Assembly (NCBI GenBank): GCA_013178155.1
Contig: JABLXH010000034.1
Span: 1 to 46,388 of the forward strand
Direction of reading: 5' to 3'
Length of the DNA stretch: 46,388 bases
From: Armatimonadota bacterium
GTDB taxonomy: Bacteria; Armatimonadota; Zipacnadia; Zipacnadales; UBA11051
This document shows positions 23,784 through 31,506 of this stretch, in pieces. The notes under the pieces were generated by a model. The model saw only the letters and a list, made by a program, of their open reading frames with translations. It was not told the DNA's origin and ran no database searches. Both the position numbers and the translations under genes were made by a program. The first letter of the stretch is position 1; each line of letters starts with the position of its first letter.

Positions 23784-25625
23784 CTACCAGGCGTACCGCC
23801 AGAGGTGTACACCGGATCCGAAGTAGATGCCCGTCTCCGTCATCGCCCAGCCGGCCTGGGGAGCCGCCGGCGGCGTGGCAAATCGCGATACCTGGTACGT
23901 CGCGGGGTCTACGGTGAAGATACACTGGTCACTGAGACCATAGAGGCGTCCATCGGTCCAGAGCTCAAGCGAGACCTCCAGCGGGTACCCGATGTCCAGC
24001 CGGCACTGATGGACGATCTCTCGGCTCGTTGTGTCCACGACCGTCAGCGTTTGCGACGGGACGCTGGTGAAGAAGGCCTTGCCCTGGGCCAGAGCGACCG
24101 CCTGGACCTGCAGATCGCCAGCTACGGGGGTGATCTCCAGGACCTTCCGTTTGGTCACCGGGTCCCAGGCGAAGATGACGCAGGAGTCGGCCTTGGGCTC
24201 GGTGCCGCCGCCCCCATAGACGCTGCTGCCGCCCCAGACGAGCTTGCTCTCCGGGTCATACGCCAGGGCGTTGATGCCCTGGTCCTGTACGAGATGCCGG
24301 TAATTCTCGACCACCTTGCTTTGCACGGGGTCGAAGACTGCCATGGCCCCGCCCCACTGGCCGTACGGCGGCTGGCTGCCGATCAGGATGGTGCCATCGG
24401 GACCGTTGACCATCGCCCGCGGTCGGAGGTGTCCGTCGCCGACGTTGCCGATGCCATAGGGGTTGTTCGTCGGTGTGGTGCCGAAATCCCAAGGCGCGTC
24501 GGGATTCCAGCGAGACAGGTAGGCGCCACCATAGGCGCAGACGAAGACGTACTCGTTCCACGGCAGGATCGAGTAGATCTCGCCCTCCGTGGCCGTCGGG
24601 TTTCCGGGGTTGTCCAGTTTCCCGGTGGCCGGATCGTAGCAGAAGACCTGCAGCGGCACGGCGCTGCCGCCGATGATGAGTCCTCGCGGGCCCTTCCCCA
24701 CCACAAACACCTGCGAGCCGGCCCCCGCGTAGTCGAACTCATGCCGCGTGACCTGGCCCGTCGCCGGGTTCACGAGGGTGTACCAGCCGTCCAGGCTGGT
24801 CGTGGCGATGGTGCGACCATCCCGCAGAGCGCCGGTGAACTTAGGCAACTTCTCCGCCTCGGTGATTTCCACCCCTCGTCCCCCGACCAAGCGATAGTGC
24901 TTGCCACCCAGTGTGCCGTAGGCATTCCCGTCAGCGGCGTTCCAGACGTCGCCGCAGCCCGCTGGCCGCTCGTCGTCGGGAATGAGACCATGGTGCTCAC
25001 CGGTCTGGGGGTTGTAGGCGACGATATTGGCCTTGACCATGCCGATCCCCGTGTAAATCCAGCCGTCAGCACCAGTGGCAATGACCCTGCTGTACTGTTC
25101 GACCGGGTCCATGCGGCCATGGTCGGCCAGTTCTCCCGTCGCCGGGTCGTAGCTGACCAGCTTGGCCTGGGGGTAGGTGCAGCCGTAGATCTTGCCATTC
25201 TTTCCGACGGTGAACTGCCAAAGATAGGTTTCACTCGCCGACGGCTGTCCCACCAGTCTGATACCGTCACCGGGCCTGGCGGGATCGAACACGTACATGG
25301 CGGCGTAGGGCTGCGTCTCGCAGCTTCCCATATAGACCTTGCCATCGGGCCCGGTGCAGAGCGCCCAGGGCCCGCCACCGGAGGGAGCGTTGAACTGGCG
25401 GCTCTCCCCGGTGAGCGGGTTTGTCTGCACCAGGAACGACGGGGCTCCGTCCTGGTGGAAGGCCAGGTAGACGCAGTTGTTCTGGCCACTTCCGTCGGGC
25501 CCGATCATCGAGGACATGATCATGGCCTTGCTCACAGGCACGCCCAGGTCCTGAAACTCGCCCGCGTCAGCGGCAGCCATCGCTAACCCTCCAGTCAATG
25601 CCACCATCCACCATTGCGCCCGCAT
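23784..25625 (-). CDS. Secreted beta-propeller protein
   Basis: A 613-residue protein with a signal peptide (residues about 1-21). Repeats of about 45-60 residues carry the phrases GPDGKVYMGSCETQ, GKNGKIYGCTYPQAKLVSYD, GADGWIYTGIGMVKANIVAY and GPDGTILIGSQPPYGQWGG. Each consists of an aspartate-glycine turn followed by a Y-x-G-type strand, like NHL or SMP-30/PQQ-like blades. There are about ten candidate blades, so either one large or two smaller propellers are possible. Role could be carbohydrate binding or a lyase; no catalytic set is obvious. The stop codon lies 16 bp before the GH-like gene, so the two are probably one transcript. Confidence 0.72.
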   Translation of the reverse strand: MRAQWWMVALTGGLAMAAADAGEFQDLGVPVSKAMIMSSMIGPDGSGQNNCVYLAFHQDGAPSFLVQTNPLTGESRQFNAPSGGGPWALCTGPDGKVYMGSCETQPYAAMYVFDPARPGDGIRLVGQPSASETYLWQFTVGKNGKIYGCTYPQAKLVSYDPATGELADHGRMDPVEQYSRVIATGADGWIYTGIGMVKANIVAYNPQTGEHHGLIPDDERPAGCGDVWNAADGNAYGTLGGKHYRLVGGRGVEITEAEKLPKFTGALRDGRTIATTSLDGWYTLVNPATGQVTRHEFDYAGAGSQVFVVGKGPRGLIIGGSAVPLQVFCYDPATGKLDNPGNPTATEGEIYSILPWNEYVFVCAYGGAYLSRWNPDAPWDFGTTPTNNPYGIGNVGDGHLRPRAMVNGPDGTILIGSQPPYGQWGGAMAVFDPVQSKVVENYRHLVQDQGINALAYDPESKLVWGGSSVYGGGGTEPKADSCVIFAWDPVTKRKVLEITPVAGDLQVQAVALAQGKAFFTSVPSQTLTVVDTTSREIVHQCRLDIGYPLEVSLELWTDGRLYGLSDQCIFTVDPATYQVSRFATPPAAPQAGWAMTETGIYFGSGVHLWRYAW

Positions 25626-25631
25626 GACCTG

Positions 25632-26717
25632 CTACCTCCTCGAACCGACAGCGTCAGAAGCGCCATTCTGTAGCCACTTCTTCAGGAACGGAATGCCCCT
25701 GGTCCCGTTGAAGACATGCTCGTCGTTGAAGACGTGGAGGCCACACTTCTCGGGGACGCCCAGCAGTTCGTACACCCTCCGCACTCGGGCAAAGGACTCC
25801 CGCACCGCCTTCACCGGGAAGATGGGGTCGCGACTGCCGCTCTCGGCGAAGAAAGCCCGCGGCGCGATGAGCGAGGCCACGTCGCTCATCTCGGCGTACC
25901 GTAGTATATGGGGGATGTAGTTGTCCACGCAGTGGATGATGGGGATGATGCAGTCCCGGAAGAGGTTCAGATAGCCACTTACCAGGCAGGCCTGGATGCG
26001 GTCATCCATGGCCGCCGAGAAGAGCGTCACCAGCCCGCCGCCGGAGATGCCCATACAGCCGATGCGCCGGGGATCCACCTCCGGCCGGGTCTGCAGGTAG
26101 TCAATGGCCCGCATGACGTCATAGACCCGCATACCGCTGTTGGTGCGTCCGAAGAGGAGTGCGGCCATGGAGTGCTGCTGACAGGAGGCATGACCCTTTC
26201 CGGCCTTGATCTGTGCCGGATCGCGGCGCTCGCCAAACCCCAGGTGCTCCGGCGCGATGGCCACAAAGCCCTGCCGCACCATCTGCACCGCAAAGTCCCT
26301 CTCATATCCCCCGTACTCCTGGCGCTGCTGCCCGTTCTCGTCAATCCCAACAACGGCGTCCTTGCCATACCCGTGTCCGCTGCAGCACACCACCGCCGCT
26401 CTCGGTGCGCTTCTCGCGCCTGTCGCCGCGTCCGGGATCAGCACGTAAGCCGGCACCAGCATCTCCGGGCGGCTGCTGTAGAGCACCTTCTCCCGGACGT
26501 ACCCGTCCATTTTTTTCCGCTCGAGAACCTGGACGCTGAGGTCGCACTTCGGCTCATCCATACCCCCCAGCAGCTCCCACACCTTGGCCTTCAGCTTGCG
26601 ACGCCACTTCTTCCACTCCTCAACGGTCCTGGCGTCGAAGGCCATCGTCGGACGGTTGGCCGCGTACAGGCTCTCGATGTACTTCATTGGCTGCAGACGT
26701 GGGTCTAGGCGAGGCAT
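25632..26717 (-). CDS. Alpha/beta hydrolase of the acetyl xylan esterase/dienelactone-hydrolase kind
   Basis: A 361-residue protein without a signal peptide. The nucleophile elbow is GCMGISGGG (Ser225), the oxyanion loop is CCSGHGYGKD near residue 112, the acid is probably D297 in ESGSRDPIFPV, and the histidine is H334 in FNDEHVFNG. The long N-terminal part and spacing fit the abhydrolase_7/acetyl-xylan-esterase-like group. It may remove acyl groups from plant or algal polysaccharide fragments. The start at 26717 has AGGGAG 8 bases upstream; the reading frame to 26924 crosses a repeat-rich spacer and is rejected. It lies 6 bp upstream of the propeller gene. Confidence 0.82.
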   Translation of the reverse strand: MPRLDPRLQPMKYIESLYAANRPTMAFDARTVEEWKKWRRKLKAKVWELLGGMDEPKCDLSVQVLERKKMDGYVREKVLYSSRPEMLVPAYVLIPDAATGARSAPRAAVVCCSGHGYGKDAVVGIDENGQQRQEYGGYERDFAVQMVRQGFVAIAPEHLGFGERRDPAQIKAGKGHASCQQHSMAALLFGRTNSGMRVYDVMRAIDYLQTRPEVDPRRIGCMGISGGGLVTLFSAAMDDRIQACLVSGYLNLFRDCIIPIIHCVDNYIPHILRYAEMSDVASLIAPRAFFAESGSRDPIFPVKAVRESFARVRRVYELLGVPEKCGLHVFNDEHVFNGTRGIPFLKKWLQNGASDAVGSRR

Positions 26718-26743
26718 GAGTTGATCTCCCTCTTCACTGGCCT

Positions 26744-26880
26744 GGCCGGATGGGGCCCCTACCCCATGCGGCCGCTCCAGACGTTCGCGCCATGGGACCG
26801 CGCGCCCTGCCCCATGCGCCCACTCCAGTGCCGTGGCAAGGGCCGACTGGGAGACGTCTGGGCCCCATCCGGCCGCTCCG
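26744..26880. repeat. Repeat-rich spacer with 15-bp inverted repeats
   Basis: GGCCGGATGGGGCCC (26744-26758) and its exact reverse complement (26860-26874) flank 101 bases. Inside and at the right end, three imperfect copies of an 18-19 base unit occur: CCCCATGCGGCCGCTCCAG at 26762, CCCCATGCGCCCACTCCAG at 26810 and CCCCATCCGGCCGCTCCG at 26863. The region could fold into a long stem or be a degenerate mobile repeat. It lies between two minus-strand genes. Confidence 0.6.
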
Positions 26881-26890
26881 ATGGCGTTTC

Positions 26891-27955
26891 CTACGCCATG
26901 GGATATCCGCCGCATTCCCTCCACGTCTCCATCACGATCTCCCAGTTCGACACGCTGATGTCGGGTCCGATGGAGTGAGTGCCCAGGGCCAGAAGGCCAT
27001 CTTTCCCGGCGCTCAGGACGTGGCGGGTATGGGCGCGAATCTCGTCCGGGGTGCCGTGGCGCAGTATGTGGACGTTATCCAAGCCACCCAGCAGGGCCAG
27101 CTTCGGGTACTTCTCGCGAAGCTGTACCACGTCCAGCCCGGCGCGGTATTCCACGGGGTTGATGCCGTCGAAGCCGCAGTCGAGCAGGATGTCCAGCACC
27201 GGCAGGATGTTGCCGTCACTGTGCAGGATGACCTTGCGCGCCCCGGCGGCCTTGTACGCGCTTACCATATAGCTCCAGGCGGGGGCCAGGATGTCCGCCG
27301 CGGCCTGAGGGGAGAACATGGGGCCTTTGGCGGCGGCCATGTCGTCGTAGATCCAGATGCCGGTGTCGTAGAGGTCCCAGCGTCGCAGCTCCTCCAGGCC
27401 GATGGCGGTCAGGTGGTGGGCAGTGCGCATCGCCATCTCGCGCGCCTTCGCCGGGTCGGCGGCCATATCCATCAGAAAAGGCACTTCGCCGCGCATGAAG
27501 TACGTGCGGATAAAGGGGCCGCCGGTCTTGGCGAAGACGCAGTAGCGCCGCTTGAGCGCCTCCATCTGCCCATCGAGCCACTCGTAACGCCGGGGCAGGT
27601 CTACCGGGTCGAAGTCACCGTAGACCAGCTTCCCGGCCTCGTCATACGCGAAGGCCAGTTGCTCGTAGAAGTAGCTGACCGAGGCCCGGGTGCGCCTGGT
27701 CTGGCCCCAGCCGTCCAGGGAGTAGACGAAGTCGCCCTCGCGCTTGAGTTCACGCGCCCGTGTGACATACGGCGTTTCGTCCCCCGCCGCGATGTAGGTG
27801 TCCACCCCATAGTAGGCATCGGGGTCCGCGTCCGGAGGCAGGCCCTTCTCCCGCCGCCACATCTCGACCCACTCGCCCCAGAAGCCGTGCAGGAGCGGCA
27901 CGCGGTCGGGCAAGCGACCATCCAGCATGGTCATGACGCGTTCCTGGGGGGTCAT
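26891..27955 (-). CDS. Uroporphyrinogen decarboxylase family protein
   Basis: A 354-residue TIM-barrel protein of the URO-D superfamily. It starts with MTPQERVMTMLDGRLPDRVP, the family opening, and has GPFIRTYFMRGEVPF, IWIYDDMAAAKGPMFSPQ, ARKVILHSDGNILPVLDIL, and LLGGLDNVHILRHGTPDEI before GLLALGTHSIGPDI. The HSDGN and GGLD motifs are typical of corrinoid-dependent methyltransferase-like members found in sugar-catabolic clusters, not of haem biosynthesis. The ATG at 27953-27955 has CAGGAG upstream with 7-base spacing; the longer frame to 28192 contains the translated repeat of the spacer and is rejected. It probably shares a transcript with the DUF1080 gene upstream. Confidence 0.82.
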   Translation of the reverse strand: MTPQERVMTMLDGRLPDRVPLLHGFWGEWVEMWRREKGLPPDADPDAYYGVDTYIAAGDETPYVTRARELKREGDFVYSLDGWGQTRRTRASVSYFYEQLAFAYDEAGKLVYGDFDPVDLPRRYEWLDGQMEALKRRYCVFAKTGGPFIRTYFMRGEVPFLMDMAADPAKAREMAMRTAHHLTAIGLEELRRWDLYDTGIWIYDDMAAAKGPMFSPQAAADILAPAWSYMVSAYKAAGARKVILHSDGNILPVLDILLDCGFDGINPVEYRAGLDVVQLREKYPKLALLGGLDNVHILRHGTPDEIRAHTRHVLSAGKDGLLALGTHSIGPDISVSNWEIVMETWRECGGYPMA

Positions 27956-28002
27956 GGGGGGTCTCCTGGCGAATGAGGGAACACGACGGACAGGACAGGT
28001 AC

Positions 28003-28068
28003 GGCACCTCACCCCGGCCTTCGGCCACCCCTCACCATCCAATGGAGAGGGGAAGGGGGTGAGGCGCC
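28003..28068. repeat. REP-like palindromic element
   Basis: GGCACCTCACCCC (28003-28015) matches the reverse complement of GGGGTGAGGCGCC (28056-28068) with one mismatch, around an inner part that holds CACCCCTCACCATCC and GGAGAGGGG. The arrangement resembles a widespread class of intergenic palindromes of the CCTCACCCC...GGAGAGGGG kind. It sits in the 130-bp gap between two minus-strand genes. Copy number elsewhere cannot be seen. Confidence 0.6.
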
Positions 28069-28085
28069 ATCCTGTCTTGCTATCG

Positions 28086-28814
28086 TCATGCCTCGTCGTA
28101 GTCCCGCAGGGGACGGTACCAGATGTTGCGGAAGCGTACCAGGTCGCCGTGGTCCTGCAGCTCCAGCGGCCCAACCGGCGGATGCTCCACATAGTCGGTC
28201 AGCACCCGGTGGTTGGTTGGCCCCAGGAGCTGTTTGCGGTTGTGTAGGACGATGCCGTTCAGAAACACGGTCACGAAGGCCGGTACGACGCACTTGCCGT
28301 TGACGAAGACCGGGGCCTCCCAGACGATGTCATAGGAGTTCCATTCACCCGGCTTGCGGATGGCATTGGCCAGCGGCGGGAACTGGCCGTAGATGGCCCC
28401 GACGGTGCCATCGGGGTATGTGGGGTTGTCATAGTTGTCCAGGACCTGGATTTCGTACCTGCCCATCAGAAACACGCCGCTGTTGCCCCGTCCCTGGCTC
28501 TCCCCCTTGACCACCCCGGGGGTCGCGAACTCCAGGTGAAGCTGGCAGGAGCCGAAGTGCTGCTTCGTGGCGATCTGGCCCTTGCCGGGTACGACCTCCA
28601 TGTAACCGTTCTCTACCTTCCACTCTGCCGGCGAGCCGTCCGCGGCCTTGACCCAGCCATCCAGGCTGGTGCCGTCAAACAGGACGATGGCGTCTGAGGG
28701 GGGGCCGCCGCACTCGCACGCCGGTGTGACGATCGGCGGCTGCGGTCGGTTGCCATCGTGCACGCGCCAGTGTCCACCCGGCAGGAAAGGGGTGTCGTCG
28801 TAACCAAGACCCAT
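28086..28814 (-). CDS. DUF1080 (3-keto-disaccharide hydrolase-like) protein
   Basis: A 242-residue beta-sandwich protein. The core motif is IVLFDGTSLDGWVKA, followed by AEWKVENGYMEVVPGKGQIA, then GNSGVFLMGRYEIQVLD and NSYDIVWEAP, all typical of DUF1080. Some members cleave 3-keto-glucosides; others bind carbohydrate. There is no signal peptide, so a cytoplasmic place is likely, unlike many exported relatives. The ATG at 28814 has AGGAGG with 6-base spacing. Divergent from the FAD protein gene, with 163 bp between starts. It is the first gene of the catabolic minus-strand run. Confidence 0.85.
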   Translation of the reverse strand: MGLGYDDTPFLPGGHWRVHDGNRPQPPIVTPACECGGPPSDAIVLFDGTSLDGWVKAADGSPAEWKVENGYMEVVPGKGQIATKQHFGSCQLHLEFATPGVVKGESQGRGNSGVFLMGRYEIQVLDNYDNPTYPDGTVGAIYGQFPPLANAIRKPGEWNSYDIVWEAPVFVNGKCVVPAFVTVFLNGIVLHNRKQLLGPTNHRVLTDYVEHPPVGPLELQDHGDLVRFRNIWYRPLRDYDEA

Positions 28815-28977
28815 CGTGTGCCTCCTGTTCACCCGCTGAGGGGTGTGTCATTGCTCTGCTGAAGCGTCGGCGAATCGGTTCGCTGCCAAAGACGGGAGAC
28901 CTTCCCGCCAAGGTCATTGCGGCCGTGACGTGGAATGAGCGCCCAGCCGCAGCCTACTTCACAGCCCTGGTGAGACC

Positions 28978-30954
28978 ATGCAAGCCACCCACCTCGACCT
29001 GGCAGGGATGGTCATTCCCGCCTATACCATCCCGACGATCGTCGTCGGCTCCGGCGCCGCGGGGCTCAACTGCGCCGAGCATCTGCACGAGCTCGGGCAG
29101 GACTTTGCGGTCGTGACTGACTGCGTCGGCGCGGGTACCTCCAACAACTCCGGCTCTGACAAGCAGACCTACTACAAGATCGGCGTCTTTGGCGACGTGC
29201 CGGACAGCCCCATGGACTTCGCGCGGTCGCTGTTTGCCGGAGGCATGTGCCACGGCGACCTGGCTTACGCCGAGGCCCTGGGGTCGCTGCCGGAGTTCTT
29301 CCACCTGGTGCACAACGGGGTGGAGTTTCCTTTCAACCGCTACGGCGCTTACGTCGGCTACAAGACCGACCACGACCCGCGTCAGCGTGCCACCTCCGCC
29401 GGGCCCCGAACGTCCCGGCAGATGGTTCAGGGCGCTTTGCGTCGTCTCCAGCAACTGGGCGCTGTCATCTTCGACGGTTATGAGGTCATCCGGCTGCTGA
29501 CGGCCGGGGTGGGCAAGCAGCGGCGCGTGGTGGGTTGTCTGGCACTGAACCTCGAGCGCCTTGGCGCACCGGAGTTGGGCCTGACTGTCTTCTGGGCGGA
29601 GAACGTGGTGCTGGCTACCGGCGGGCCGGGTGAGCTGTATGCCACGAGTGTCTATCCGGTGGGGCAGGTCGGCAACCACGGCCTGGCCCTGGAGATCGGG
29701 GCGCGAGCCAACAACCTGACCGAGAGCCAGTTCGGGCTGGCATCCATCGGGTTCAGGTGGAACCTGTCCGGCACCTACCAGCAGGTCATCCCCAGCTACT
29801 TCAGTGTCAACGCGGACGGCGGGGACCGGCGCGAGTTTCTCTTTGACTACTGCCAGACGTATGAGCAGGTCGCCGGCAACACCTTCCTGAAGGGCTACCA
29901 GTGGCCCTTCCACGCCGGGCGGCTGCAGGACTTCGGCTCCAGTCTGGTGGACCTGGCGGTGGAAGAGGAGCGCCAGCGCGGCCGCCGGGTGTACATGGAC
30001 TTCATGCACAACCCGGGCGGTGGCGAGCTGGAGGTGGCGAAGCTCCCTGCCGAAGCCCGTTCCTACCTGGAACGCTCCGGCGCCACCCAGGCCACTCCCT
30101 TCGAGCGCCTGCTGCACATGAACCCACTGGCTGTGGACATCTACGCCGAGCACGGCGTTGATCTGCGGCAGCCACTGGAGGTGGCCGTCTGCGCCCAGCA
30201 TTGCAACGGCGGACTCTCGGTGGACCTGTGGTGGGAGACCACAGTGCCGCACCTGTTTGCCATTGGCGAGGTTGCTGGCACCCACGGCGTCCGGCCGGGT
30301 GGCAGTGCCCTGAACGCCGGTCAGATCGGCGGGCTGCGAGCGGCGCAGCGCATCGCTGCGCGGTACAGCGCGGCACCCAATCCGCAGGAGTGCCTGCTGG
30401 CAGCGCGCGAGCAGATCCTCGAGGAGATCGGACGCCTGCGGCAATATCTGCTGGCCGGCCACGATTCGCCTCGCTCGGAGGACGTGCGACGCGACATCCA
30501 GCAGCGCATGACCAGTCACGCCGCCTTCATGCGCACCCCGGAGGGGGCGCGGCAAGCCCTGAATGAAGCCCGTGACTTGCTAGTCCAGGTCGGTCACGGC
30601 ATGCGCGTAGCTGGGCCGCACGACCTGCCGCAGGCTATCCAGAACCACCACCTGGCCATAACGCAAGTGGCCTTCCTGACGGCGCTCAACGACCTTCTGC
30701 AACGCGGCGGCGGCAGTCGCGGAGCCTACGTGGTGGTGGATCGCGAGGGCAACAGCACTGTTGACACCAAGGTGGGGCCGCGTCTCCCGCATCGGCCAGA
30801 GAACCTGACCATGCGCCAGGAAATCATCGAGACGCACTTCAACGGGCAGGGGAAGTGCGAGGTCGCGGTGACCAGGGTGCGCCCCCTGCCTGAGGACGAC
30901 TCCTGGTATGAGAACACCTGGCGCGACTGGCGCGAAGGGCGCATCTATGACTGA
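28978..30954 (+). CDS. FAD-dependent oxidoreductase of the FrdA/SdhA/NadB superfamily
   Basis: A 658-residue flavoprotein. The FAD loop is VVGSGAAGLNCAE (G24-x-G26-x2-G29). SDKQTYYK, GPRTSRQMVQGAL and the NVVLATGGPGELY motif follow. The distal FAD segment is VPHLFAIGEVAGTHGVRPGG then SALNAGQIGGLRAAQ. This matches the fumarate reductase/aspartate oxidase class, but the usual H-P-T-G and R-G-E-G-G active-site phrases are not found, so substrate and direction are unknown. The C-terminal about 180 residues are helical and polar, like the helical domain of the class. No transmembrane anchor or iron-sulphur subunit is next to it. The macrodomain gene starts 9 bp downstream, which suggests joint expression. 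Confidence 0.8.
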   Translation: MQATHLDLAGMVIPAYTIPTIVVGSGAAGLNCAEHLHELGQDFAVVTDCVGAGTSNNSGSDKQTYYKIGVFGDVPDSPMDFARSLFAGGMCHGDLAYAEALGSLPEFFHLVHNGVEFPFNRYGAYVGYKTDHDPRQRATSAGPRTSRQMVQGALRRLQQLGAVIFDGYEVIRLLTAGVGKQRRVVGCLALNLERLGAPELGLTVFWAENVVLATGGPGELYATSVYPVGQVGNHGLALEIGARANNLTESQFGLASIGFRWNLSGTYQQVIPSYFSVNADGGDRREFLFDYCQTYEQVAGNTFLKGYQWPFHAGRLQDFGSSLVDLAVEEERQRGRRVYMDFMHNPGGGELEVAKLPAEARSYLERSGATQATPFERLLHMNPLAVDIYAEHGVDLRQPLEVAVCAQHCNGGLSVDLWWETTVPHLFAIGEVAGTHGVRPGGSALNAGQIGGLRAAQRIAARYSAAPNPQECLLAAREQILEEIGRLRQYLLAGHDSPRSEDVRRDIQQRMTSHAAFMRTPEGARQALNEARDLLVQVGHGMRVAGPHDLPQAIQNHHLAITQVAFLTALNDLLQRGGGSRGAYVVVDREGNSTVDTKVGPRLPHRPENLTMRQEIIETHFNGQGKCEVAVTRVRPLPEDDSWYENTWRDWREGRIYD

Positions 30955-30963
30955 GGTGACCCC

Positions 30964-31500
30964 ATGAACCTCATCACCCAGCAGCAAGTCGGAGATGCCG
31001 TTATCCGCATCCTGCAGGGCGACCTGACGCTGGCCGAGACCGACGCCATCGTCAATGCAGCCAACTCGTGGCTACAGCACGGTGGAGGCGTCGCAGCCGC
31101 CATCGTGCGGCGCGGCGGGCAGATCATCCAGGAGGAGTCTGACAGGGCCGGGTTTGTTCCGGAGGGCAAGGTGGCCGTTACCGGTGCGGGAGCCCTGGCG
31201 GCCAAGTATGTCATCCATGCCGTCGGCCCTCGTGGTGATGACCCCAAGCGCGATGAGGAACTGGCCTCGGCGTGCCATGAGGCTCTCCTGGCCGCGCAAC
31301 AGCTTGGCCTGCGCAGCATCTCCTTCCCGGCCATCTCTACCGGCATCTTCGGCTTCCCCAAGGAGCCTGCCGCGCGCATCCTGATCGACACCACGCGCCG
31401 CTACCTGCAGGAGCACCCTCAGAGCACTGTGAAGCAAGTGGACTTCGTGCTCTGGGACGATGAGACGACCGAGGTCTTCCGCGCGGCGCTGGAGCGGTAA
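30964..31500 (+). CDS. Macrodomain protein (ADP-ribose/O-acetyl-ADP-ribose binding)
   Basis: A 178-residue single macrodomain. The signatures are DAIVNAANSWLQHGGGVAAA (asparagine and glycine loop that contacts the distal ribose), GAGALAAKYVIHAVGP, and SFPAISTGIFGFP (phosphate-binding loop). These match the MacroD/YmdB type that removes ADP-ribose from proteins or deacetylates O-acetyl-ADP-ribose. GAGGTG lies shortly before the ATG. It follows an FAD oxidoreductase by 9 bp on the same strand and converges with an esterase-like gene, with 6 bp between the stops. Confidence 0.88.
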   Translation: MNLITQQQVGDAVIRILQGDLTLAETDAIVNAANSWLQHGGGVAAAIVRRGGQIIQEESDRAGFVPEGKVAVTGAGALAAKYVIHAVGPRGDDPKRDEELASACHEALLAAQQLGLRSISFPAISTGIFGFPKEPAARILIDTTRRYLQEHPQSTVKQVDFVLWDDETTEVFRAALER

Positions 31501-31506
31501 CGGAAC

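Noticed and set aside
22631-23917. Plus-strand ORF of 428 codons opposite to the GH-like gene
   Set aside because: Composition is that of an antisense shadow, and the minus strand has a signal peptide, a cysteine cluster and a ribosome site.
23661-25586. Plus-strand ORF of 641 codons opposite to the beta-propeller gene
   Set aside because: The long frame is due to GC-rich antisense structure; the minus strand has a clear repeated propeller pattern.
26718-26924. N-terminal extension of the alpha/beta hydrolase
   Set aside because: It lies in the repeat-rich spacer, and the ATG at 26717 has a good ribosome site and family-like N-terminus.
27956-28192. N-terminal extension of the URO-D-family gene
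   Set aside because: It would translate the REP-like palindrome (TPFPSPLDGEGW); the ATG at 27955 fits the family opening.
28954-30555. Minus-strand ORF of 533 codons opposite to the FAD protein gene
   Set aside because: The plus strand has a complete FAD-binding protein; the antisense ORF shows no motif.
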